This document shows, piece after piece, positions 1 through 3,962 of a DNA stretch of 6,193 nucleotides (positions are counted from its first letter, which is position 1; each line of letters begins with the position of its first letter). The stretch spans positions 1-6,193 of the forward strand of contig PFOY01000024.1 of NCBI GenBank assembly GCA_002792755.1. The letters run 5' to 3'. The DNA is from Candidatus Nomurabacteria bacterium CG_4_10_14_0_2_um_filter_30_12. GTDB lineage: Bacteria; Patescibacteriota; Minisyncoccia; Phycocordibacterales; UBA9973. The translations under genes were made by a program, and so were the position numbers. The notes beneath the pieces were generated by a model, which had not been told where the DNA came from, made no database searches, and was given only the letters and a program-made list of their open reading frames with translations.

Positions 1-89
1 GCTCGGGATTACCCCATAAGGGCTTCCCCGAATTCACCTTGTTTTTCAACCTAAGTTTTCTTAGGAAGCTGCGTAATTTTTCATCCGAC
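1..89 (-). ncRNA. Group I self-splicing intron in the tRNA anticodon loop (5' part)
   Basis: Directly after U35 the minus strand shows group I intron architecture. P1: the exon end CUGU plus intron GU pairs with ACGCAG (74-69), placing a U-G wobble exactly at the exon/intron border, the hallmark of group I 5' splice sites. P2: CCTAAG-AAAA-CTTAGG (65-50), a perfect 6-bp hairpin. P4: the P segment TTCGGG (32-27) pairs with the Q segment CCCGAG (7-2). P5: GCCC and GGGGT around a TTAT loop (23-11). The P and Q segments resemble those of the cyanobacterial and plastid tRNA-Leu intron (IC3-like) as I remember it. P3, P6, P7 with the guanosine site, P8 and P9 are off the left edge. No homing endonuclease is visible in this part. 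Splicing activity is inferred, not shown. Confidence 0.8.
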
Positions 90-123
90 ACAGGCGACCG
101 CTCTACCGCTGAGCTACCCCGGA
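90..123 (-). tRNA. 5' exon of an intron-split tRNA, probably tRNA-Asn(GUU)
   Basis: Read on the minus strand from 123, the sequence folds as the first 34 nt of a tRNA: acceptor TCCGGGG, then TA at positions 8-9, D-stem GCTC, loop AGCGGTA, stem GAGC, G26, anticodon-stem strand GTCGC, and loop CTGT. This gives U33, G34 and U35, after which canonical tRNA sequence stops and the intron begins. The visible anticodon is GU-N, which leaves Asn, Asp, His or Tyr. U at position 1 and the overall TCCGGGG-TAGCTCAGCGGTAGAGC start fit tRNA-Asn best from memory of bacterial Asn tRNAs. The 3' exon, with the T-arm and CCA end, lies left of the window, so the isotype is an inference. A pseudogene fragment is possible but unlikely given the intact stems. 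Confidence 0.82.
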
Positions 124-152
124 ATTTATTTAATTAAATAAAGAACTCTTTT

Positions 153-180
153 ATCTTAACAGAAAATAAGTAAAAAACAA
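153..180 (-). promoter_or_regulatory. Candidate sigma70-type promoter of the split tRNA
   Basis: On the minus strand a TTGTTT -35-like box (180-175) is separated by 16 bases from TAAGAT (158-153), preceded by TGT. Initiation would be near 146, about 23 bases before the tRNA 5' end. The region is very AT-rich, so chance matches are likely. Position relative to the tRNA is the main support. Confidence 0.35.
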
Positions 181-184
181 TATA

Positions 185-213
185 TTGATAAAAATGTAAT
201 ACTGTGTTAAAAT
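185..213 (+). promoter_or_regulatory. Sigma70-type extended -10 promoter for the 53-residue gene
   Basis: TTGATA at 185-190, a 17-base spacer, then TAAAAT at 208-213 with TG one base upstream (205-206), i.e. an extended -10. Predicted initiation is near 220, giving a leader of about 45 bases. The optimal spacing and the small gene directly downstream make it one of the most convincing promoters in the window. It points away from the tRNA promoter, so the intergenic stretch is probably divergent. Confidence 0.6.
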
Positions 214-264
214 GCTTTTTGTAAATAAATGTTCTTAATTATTCATTTCAAATGAGAGGTTTTT

Positions 265-426
265 ATGGAACTTAAAGAAGGAGACACCATTTCTCAGGAA
301 GGTTTAAAAAGTACCGGTTGGAAAAATACCAATATTACATCTCATGGATATGAGATATGGTCTAATGGAAAGTATAGAATTCTCTATGATTCAAAAAGGG
401 AGATAGTCTACTTGTTGTATTTCTAG
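265..426 (+). CDS. Small hypothetical protein, 53 residues
   Basis: ATG at 265 to TAG at 424 encodes 53 residues, from MELKEGDTIS to a tyrosine- and leucine-rich end. The start is supported by a Shine-Dalgarno-like GAGAGG (254-259) five bases upstream of the ATG, rare in this window, and the gene lies between a good promoter (185-213) and a hairpin terminator (438-476), so it appears to be a monocistronic unit. The protein has no membrane segment or cysteine. It opens polar and acidic (LKEGDT), has a middle W-K-N-T-N stretch, and ends with alternating hydrophobic and polar residues (YEIWSNGKYRILYD, then IVYLLYF) that could form a small beta-meander. I do not recognise the family. Transcription signals on both sides make chance less likely despite the short length. 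Confidence 0.6.
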   Translation: MELKEGDTISQEGLKSTGWKNTNITSHGYEIWSNGKYRILYDSKREIVYLLYF

Positions 427-437
427 AGAGGTCTTTA

Positions 438-476
438 AAGGTAGCATTATATTTCTAATGTCTACCTTATTTTTAT
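438..476 (+). terminator. Intrinsic terminator after the 53-residue gene
   Basis: AAGGTAG (438-444) pairs with CTACCTT (462-468). The stem continues with CATTA (445-449) against TAATG (456-460), leaving one bulged T (461) and a TATTTC loop. A T-rich run (470-476) follows. The hairpin begins 11 bases after the stop codon, and the next promoter starts only seven bases after the T run. Confidence 0.72.
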
Positions 477-482
477 TTGAAT

Positions 483-511
483 TAGACTATTTTATTGATT
501 TAAAGTATAAT
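483..511 (+). promoter_or_regulatory. Sigma70-type promoter for the small basic protein
   Basis: TAGACT (483-488), a 17-base spacer, and a perfect TATAAT at 506-511. Predicted initiation near 518 leaves a leader of about 30 bases before the ATG at 548. It follows the preceding terminator immediately, so the two signals together separate the transcription units. Its position also argues against extending the downstream gene to the in-frame ATG at 458, which lies upstream of the promoter and inside the terminator. Confidence 0.65.
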
Positions 512-547
512 AAGAAGCATCTTATTAATAATGAACATAAAAAATAT

Positions 548-673
548 ATGGCAAAAAGAAGTACAACACTTGGTATTAAAAAGAAATCGAGACATTCTCA
601 CAAGACAAAGAAACGACTTGAAATGAAGAAGCTCATGCTTGCAGGAAAATCCACAGGAAAGAAACGTAGGTAA
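548..673 (+). CDS. Small, strongly basic protein, 41 residues
   Basis: ATG at 548 gives 41 residues beginning MAKRSTTLGIKKK and ending GKSTGKKRR, with well over a third Lys or Arg, a few His, and no Cys or membrane segment. I do not recognise a named family. The composition resembles small ribosomal proteins or RNA/DNA-binding peptides, but the sequence does not match bL32, bL34, bL36 or bTHX as I know them. The open frame extends upstream to an ATG at 458, but that extension overlaps the previous terminator and the promoter and has a quite different composition, so 548 is preferred. No clear Shine-Dalgarno site precedes it. The next gene starts 31 bases downstream in the same direction without a clear promoter or terminator between, suggesting co-transcription. 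Confidence 0.68.
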   Translation: MAKRSTTLGIKKKSRHSHKTKKRLEMKKLMLAGKSTGKKRR

Positions 674-704
674 TATTTGAAATTTTTTAATAAAATATGT
701 ATTC

Positions 705-1148
705 ATGAAATCTATCATTAATTTTTTTGATAAATTTGAAGATAAAATTAGAGCTAAATTAAGCCACTATCCTATTCTTTATGCTTTTATTGGTGGTGTT
801 GGTGTGGTTATTTTTTGGCGTGGTGTTTGGCATACAGCTGATTTTTTTACACAAGTTATTTTTTTATATCAATTAAATGGGTCTATAAGCTTAGGTGATC
901 TTCCTTGGTGGGATGGTCCTTTATCTTTGATAGTCGGTAGTGTTTTACTTTTATCAACTGGCTTATTTGTATTTGATTTTATTGGTACTCAAGCTATAAT
1001 TTCTGGAATTAAAGGAGAAAAAAGGTTAGAAGAAAAGACTGAAGAAGAAATAAGACAAGAAACAGGAGTGATTAAAGGTATAAAAGAAGAAGTTGAAGAA
1101 ATATCTGAACGTTTAGATAACATAGAAAAAGGACTAGAAAAGAAATAG
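705..1148 (+). CDS. Two-helix membrane protein with C-terminal coiled coil, unknown function
   Basis: The gene encodes 147 residues. Residues 1-22 are amphipathic and basic (MKSIINFFDKFEDKIRAKLS). Two hydrophobic segments follow, about 24-56 (containing GGVGVVIFWRGVW) and 72-98 (SLIVGSVLLLSTGLFVFDFIG), separated by a short loop with a WWDG motif. From about 103 the protein is a highly charged Glu/Lys-rich helix with heptad-like spacing of Ile, Val and Leu, predicted to be a cytoplasmic coiled coil. The charge pattern suggests both termini lie in the cytoplasm. It has no catalytic motif that I can see. I do not recognise a named family; a membrane scaffold or an anchor for a partner is only a guess. 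No Shine-Dalgarno site is visible. A TAAAAT at 691-696 would place a transcript start almost at the ATG, but no -35 box supports it, so read-through from the 41-residue gene is as likely. Confidence 0.8.
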   Translation: MKSIINFFDKFEDKIRAKLSHYPILYAFIGGVGVVIFWRGVWHTADFFTQVIFLYQLNGSISLGDLPWWDGPLSLIVGSVLLLSTGLFVFDFIGTQAIISGIKGEKRLEEKTEEEIRQETGVIKGIKEEVEEISERLDNIEKGLEKK

Positions 1149-1176
1149 TAATAGTGATAAAATATACAAATTATGG

Positions 1177-1223
1177 ATCCCGTTAGAAATTTATCCGCCA
1201 GAGGCGGACAGGCATAACGGGAT
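1177..1223. repeat. Nested palindromic repeat, CCCGTTA family
   Basis: Outer arms ATCCCGTTA (1177-1185) and TAACGGGAT (1215-1223) are perfect inverted repeats. Inside them TCCGCC (1194-1199) and GGCGGA (1203-1208) form a second perfect stem around AGA. The GC-rich core contrasts sharply with flanks that are almost pure A/T. The outer arm recurs at 1289-1303 and at both ends of 2706-2827, so this is a dispersed family. I recall very similar palindromes scattered through Parcubacteria genomes. It follows the 147-residue gene by 28 bases and could act as a terminator-like structure, but no T run follows. Confidence 0.75.
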
Positions 1224-1288
1224 AAAATTATAAATTTAACTAAAATTATTTATCTTTATATATAAAAAATATATGTACGGATAGTATG

Positions 1289-1303
1289 ATTTCTAAACGG
1301 GAT
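1289..1303. repeat. Solo repeat end overlapping the SIMPL gene start codon
   Basis: ATTTCTAaACGGGAT (1289-1303) is the inverse of ATCCCGTTAGAAAT at 1177-1190 with one extra A. The two ends would bound a 127-bp element comparable in length with the 122-bp element at 2706-2827. The last two bases, AT, are the first two of the ATG at 1302. It may be the far end of one MITE-like element or an independent half copy. Confidence 0.6.
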
Positions 1304-1976
1304 GGAAAACACAAAAAATTATGCTATTTTAATATTAGGTGTAGTATTGTTAGTTTTTTCTGTTGTTTTTTTCTTCTCCGCAAAAGATTTTTCTCAACAA
1401 GGATCTTATGTAGAAGTAAAAGGATTGTCAGAAAAAATAGTAAAAGCAGATACAGCTATTTGGTCTATTAGTTTTGATACTAAATTAAATAATGTAGATG
1501 CTTTATATTCTGATATTGAAAAAAATATTGGAACGGTAAAAGCTTTCTTAAAAGAAAAAGGTTTTGTAGATGAAGAAATAAATGTTGCTCCTGTAAATAT
1601 TTATCAAGATACATATAAAGATGCTTTGTTTAGATATAATTCTACTACTCAACTTTCTGTATATACTAAAAAAGTAGATTTAGTTAAAACTGCTTCAAAA
1701 GACACTTTGATTTTAGTTAAGAATGGTATAGCAATGAATCAGAATTTTATTTCTTTTGAATTTTCAGATATTAATAGTATTAAGCCAGAGATGCTTGCTG
1801 AAGCTCTTAAAAATGCAAAAGATACAGCACAACAAATTGCAAAAGAGTCTGGTTCTGTATTGGGTAGTTTACATAGAGGAAATCAAGGGACATTTGATAT
1901 CACTGACAAAGATCCAGGTTCACCTGAATATAAAAAGATACGTTTAGTTTCTTCTTTAAGCTTTTTGGTTAAATAA
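1302..1976 (+). CDS. SIMPL-domain (DUF541) protein, membrane-anchored
   Basis: The gene encodes 224 residues. A single hydrophobic segment at about 7-27 (YAILILGVVLLVFSVVFFFS) acts as an uncleaved anchor or signal sequence, and the rest should lie outside the membrane. Residues 36-222 match the SIMPL/DUF541 pattern: VEVKGLSEKIVKADTAIW at the start, alternating hydrophobic strands, a middle helix (LYSDIEKNIGTVKAFLKEKG) followed by the usual E-I-N-V-x-P strand, a second helix rich in Ala (LAEALKNAKDTAQQIAKESG), and a final S-S-L-S-F strand. Relatives include YggE and the Brucella BP26 antigen, linked to oxidative-stress tolerance; the biochemical role is unknown. The ATG at 1302 is the first possible start, because a TGA lies in frame at 1287. 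It has no Shine-Dalgarno site: the bases just upstream are the repeat end. A TATGAT at 1285-1290 could be a -10 box giving a leader of only a few bases. Confidence 0.88.
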   Translation: MENTKNYAILILGVVLLVFSVVFFFSAKDFSQQGSYVEVKGLSEKIVKADTAIWSISFDTKLNNVDALYSDIEKNIGTVKAFLKEKGFVDEEINVAPVNIYQDTYKDALFRYNSTTQLSVYTKKVDLVKTASKDTLILVKNGIAMNQNFISFEFSDINSIKPEMLAEALKNAKDTAQQIAKESGSVLGSLHRGNQGTFDITDKDPGSPEYKKIRLVSSLSFLVK

Positions 1977-2003
1977 GTTAAAAAACATAAAAATTAATTT
2001 TTT

Positions 2004-2099
2004 AAAAATCCAAAAATCAAAAATTTTTGAGCCTTCGCCCTCGGGGACATAAGGACAGGGGACCAACACGACTCTTAAAATTTTTATTTTTGGATTTTT
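2004..2099. terminator. Long AT-rich inverted repeat with GC-rich loop; likely terminator of the SIMPL gene
   Basis: AAAAATCCAAAAAT (2004-2017) pairs perfectly with ATTTTTGGATTTTT (2086-2099). After one bulged C the stem continues with AAAAATTTT (2019-2027) against AAAATTTTT (2077-2085), then GAG against CTC. The roughly 26-bp stem encloses a 40-base loop (2032-2071) that is about 60% G+C, including CCCTCGGGG. A run of eight T (2095-2102) on the plus strand fits termination of the gene ending at 1976. The stem is far longer than an ordinary intrinsic terminator, so it may instead be a small repeat element co-opted as one. The minus-strand T run is shorter, making bidirectional use less certain. 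Confidence 0.6.
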
Positions 2100-2147
2100 T
2101 TTAGAAGATATATAAATAATTTTTAGAAAGCCTTGCGCAGGAGCTTA

Positions 2148-2180
2148 GAAAATAAAAATAGTATTCTATTTATTATTTTC
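2148..2180 (-). terminator. AT-rich hairpin, possible terminator of the EamA gene
   Basis: GAAAATAAAAATAG (2148-2161) pairs with CTATTTATTATTTTC (2166-2180) with one bulged A and a four-base TATT loop. On the minus strand its 3' arm is T-rich, and it lies about 80 bases beyond the EamA stop codon, so it could end that transcript. The stem has few G-C pairs and no run of T outside it, so the call is weak. Confidence 0.35.
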
Positions 2181-2185
2181 TTGAG

Positions 2186-2216
2186 TGACGAGCAGTTCGC
2201 TGGCGAAGCTTCGTCA
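2186..2216. repeat. GC-rich nested hairpin downstream of the EamA gene
   Basis: TGACGA (2186-2191) pairs with TCGTCA (2211-2216), and inside it TTCGC (2196-2200) pairs with GCGAA (2203-2207) around TG. This is the same two-storey design as the 1177-1223 repeat but with unrelated sequence. It lies in the 281-base gene-free stretch between convergent genes. No tRNA-like fold or open frame is visible in it. It might be part of the EamA 3' end or a separate repeat family. Confidence 0.5.
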
Positions 2217-2257
2217 GATAGATTGCTTTATAGAAATTGATTTATATTATCTTCTTT

Positions 2258-2707
2258 TTAAGAAAAAAGTTTTTGAATTTTTTCCCAAGGGATAGCTACA
2301 AGCAAAGTGCCTAAGACCACGAGTCCTAGACCTATGCCTGCTTGCAGCGTGATGCCCTCCGCTAAGACGACTACTGCGAGAATTGCAGTAAATGTGATAG
2401 ATAATTTATCGATGACAGTCACAGCCACCGTCGGACCAATGGAAAGTGCTTGATAAAAGAAAATCCACGACAAAGCTCCACCAAGTCCAGATAAAATAAC
2501 AAATATCCATTGTTTAGAAGAGAGTGAAGACAATGCTGGCACTGTAAGTTTACCAAATGATAATGCAGCAATAGATACAATGAGAGCCATCACAATGCCA
2601 CGAATAGCTGTGAGCAGATTTGCATCTACTCCTTTTAATCCTAATTTAGCAAAAATAGTACCAGCACTTGCCATAATTGCTCCCAACAACGCATATATTA
2701 TATACAT
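2258..2707 (-). CDS. Single-domain EamA-family (drug/metabolite transporter superfamily) permease
   Basis: The gene encodes 149 residues with five hydrophobic helices at about 2-22, 31-52, 66-88, 93-118 and 122-141, i.e. one EamA unit instead of the usual tandem pair with ten helices. Diagnostic features are TIFAKLGLKGVDANLLTAIR after helix 1 and the final G-P-T-V-A-V-x-D-K-L-S block, followed by an E-G-I-T-L-Q-A-G-I motif before the last helix. Such half-size members are expected to dimerise in the membrane; the substrate cannot be predicted. Only the ATG at 2707 preserves helix 1, and a TAA lies in frame upstream at 2731-2729, so the start is firm. It falls exactly on the end of the 2706-2827 repeat. 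GC near 50% in the 3' half of the gene (2281-2400), against about 28% in a sampled 60 bases of the GH130 gene, and different codon choice suggest acquisition by transfer. It is transcribed against its neighbours on both sides. Confidence 0.88.
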   Translation of the reverse strand: MYIIYALLGAIMASAGTIFAKLGLKGVDANLLTAIRGIVMALIVSIAALSFGKLTVPALSSLSSKQWIFVILSGLGGALSWIFFYQALSIGPTVAVTVIDKLSITFTAILAVVVLAEGITLQAGIGLGLVVLGTLLVAIPWEKIQKLFS

Positions 2708-2827
2708 CCCGTTAGAGATAGGAAATCTTTAGATTTCCGTTCTTAATTTAACCATTATAATTTCGACATGATTCTTGTACTTATTTTCCCGAGAGAATTA
2801 TTTTAACTATTTAATCTCTAACGGGAT
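2706..2827. mobile_element. MITE-like element with 14-bp perfect terminal inverted repeats
   Basis: ATCCCGTTAGAGAT (2706-2719) and ATCTCTAACGGGAT (2814-2827) are perfect inverted repeats bounding 122 bp with no coding capacity. A further perfect hairpin lies inside near the left end: GGAAATCT (2721-2728) against AGATTTCC (2731-2738). No clear target-site duplication flanks it (TATAC on the left, ACATA on the right). Its ends match the 1177-1223 and 1289-1303 repeats for the first 11 bases. The left end contributes the AT of the EamA start codon. I cannot tell whether it is mobilised by a transposase elsewhere or is a structural intergenic repeat. Confidence 0.62.
2754..2759 (-). promoter_or_regulatory. 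Possible -10 box of the EamA gene inside the repeat element
   Basis: The minus strand carries a perfect TATAAT (2759-2754) within the MITE-like element. Initiation near 2747 would give a leader of about 40 bases containing the GGAAATCT/AGATTTCC hairpin just before the ATG. No good -35 box is present at the expected distance, so this rests on the -10 alone. Confidence 0.3.
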
Positions 2828-2860
2828 ACATAAAATAAGTATAACAAATATTTAAAATTT

Positions 2861-2889
2861 TTGCTTTAATTTATAAAAAGTTTTATCAT
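2861..2889 (+). promoter_or_regulatory. Promoter positioned for leaderless transcription of the Cys-rich gene
   Basis: TTGCTT (2861-2866), a 17-base spacer, and TATCAT (2884-2889). The usual six- to seven-base gap from the -10 box to the transcription start puts +1 at or next to the A of the ATG at 2896. No Shine-Dalgarno site lies upstream of that ATG, which agrees with a leaderless message. Confidence 0.5.
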
Positions 2890-2895
2890 ATAAAT

Positions 2896-3909
2896 ATGAA
2901 TTCTGAGACTAGAAATTGCCAAAACTGTAAACAGGATTTTACGATAGATTCTGAAGATTTTAATTTTTATGAAAAAATAAAAGTCCCTCCGCCGACTTTT
3001 TGTTCACTTTGTCGATTAGAAAGACGAGCCGTTTATAGAAATGAGAGGAAACTTTTCAAAGTTAAAGATTTTCTGACAGGAAAAGATATCTTCTCTTTGT
3101 ATCCAGCAGAAGGTGGAAAAAAATCTGTGACTCAAGAAGAATGGTTTAGTGATGCTTTAGATAATATAGAATATGGGCGTAATTATGATTTTTCAAAATC
3201 TTTTTCTGAACAACTTTTTGAATTAGACAAAGAGGTACCCATTTTCCCCTTGAGAGTTGAATTTATGGTTAATAGCCCATATTGTGCTAATGCTACAGCC
3301 TTGAAAAATTGTTATCTTTGTTTTAATTCTAATAATGCGGAAAATTGCATGTATGGTAACGCAACTGATTTTAGTAAGGATTGTGTAGATAATTCACATA
3401 TAAATCATTGTGAGAGGTGTTATGAATGTTTTTGGATGGAAAATTGTTATCAATGCTATTTTATTATAATGTCAGCAGACTCTCATAATCTTTGGTTTTG
3501 TCGAGACTGTATGGGTTGTAATGATTGTTTTGGATGTGTTAATTTAAGAAAATCTTCATATTGTATTTTTAATAAACAATATACAAAGAATGAATATTTT
3601 AAAATAGTAGAAAGAATAAAGCTTTATATGGATGAAATGCCATTTGTAGATAAAAAAGAAAATATACTATTGCCAATTTTATGTCATGACTGTAGGTTTG
3701 AAAGAAGAATAAAAGATAGATTAAAAATGCAACTCTATGAAAGAACTTGTATGTGTGCTGGGAAAATGGATAAAACGGGGATTTATAAAAATACCATAAA
3801 ACATTTTCACGGAGATGAACTCTGTGGGGAAAAATTTAAAATAGGATATAACCCAGATTCGAAAGAAATAGTATATTGTGAAAAATGTTATCAGCAGGAG
3901 GTTTACTAA
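2896..3909 (+). CDS. Cys-rich multi-zinc-ribbon protein of unknown function
   Basis: The gene encodes 337 residues with 27 cysteines and no signal peptide or membrane segment. N-terminal ribbon: C8-x2-C11 with C36-x2-C39, around the phrase KIKVPPPTFC. Central region (130-223): dense C-x2-C ladders at 139/142, 172/175/178, 184/187 and 202/205/208/211/214, in short Asn/Cys/Tyr-rich units such as KNCYLC and ENCYQC, suggesting a metal-braced repeat fold, perhaps a beta-solenoid. C-terminal ribbon: C263-x2-C266, C285-x-C287, then C310 and C328-x2-C331, with H303, H305 and the phrase EIVYCEKCYQ. I recall similar proteins as common in Parcubacteria, often carrying an unsupported CaiB/BaiF label; nothing here resembles a CoA transferase. 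Homologues as I remember them carry an extra C-x2-C pair near residue 75, absent here, where the text reads AEGGKKSVTQ. A nucleic-acid or redox role is open. The transcript appears leaderless. Confidence 0.85.
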   Translation: MNSETRNCQNCKQDFTIDSEDFNFYEKIKVPPPTFCSLCRLERRAVYRNERKLFKVKDFLTGKDIFSLYPAEGGKKSVTQEEWFSDALDNIEYGRNYDFSKSFSEQLFELDKEVPIFPLRVEFMVNSPYCANATALKNCYLCFNSNNAENCMYGNATDFSKDCVDNSHINHCERCYECFWMENCYQCYFIIMSADSHNLWFCRDCMGCNDCFGCVNLRKSSYCIFNKQYTKNEYFKIVERIKLYMDEMPFVDKKENILLPILCHDCRFERRIKDRLKMQLYERTCMCAGKMDKTGIYKNTIKHFHGDELCGEKFKIGYNPDSKEIVYCEKCYQQEVY

Positions 3910-3916
3910 ACAGCTC

Positions 3917-3950
3917 TTAACACTTTTGAACGGTCGTCTAAAAGTGTTAA
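3917..3950. terminator. Strong intergenic hairpin between the Cys-rich and nucleotidyltransferase genes
   Basis: TTAACACTTTT (3917-3927) and AAAAGTGTTAA (3940-3950) form a perfect 11-bp stem around a 12-base loop containing ACG-GT-CGT. It begins eight bases after the TAA of the Cys-rich gene. The plus strand lacks a proper T run afterwards (TATATAAAAATT), so termination is uncertain. A weak promoter for the next gene (TTGAAC 3926-3931, TAATAT 3948-3953) overlaps it. Confidence 0.5.
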
Positions 3951-3962
3951 TATATAAAAATT

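Noticed and set aside
458..547. In-frame upstream ATG that would lengthen the small basic protein to 71 residues.
   Set aside because: The extra 30 residues overlap the preceding terminator and a near-consensus promoter and differ in composition from the rest.
500..718. Minus-strand open frame of 72 codons.
   Set aside because: It lies opposite the basic gene and its promoter; its Phe/Leu-rich content reflects the complement of A-rich sense sequence and it has no start signals.
1286..1471. Overlapping plus-strand frame starting at 1288 region upstream of the SIMPL gene.
   Set aside because: It is out of frame with the well-supported SIMPL protein and shows no family features.
2186..2216. 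Possible tRNA arm or small structured RNA gene.
   Set aside because: Only a nested hairpin is present; no cloverleaf, T-loop or CCA end.
1177..2827. CRISPR-like array or composite transposon formed by the repeat copies.
   Set aside because: The copies are few, inverted and irregularly spaced, with no spacers, cas genes or transposase in the window. Enclosure of the SIMPL and EamA genes by two elements is noted, but mobility as one unit is unsupported.
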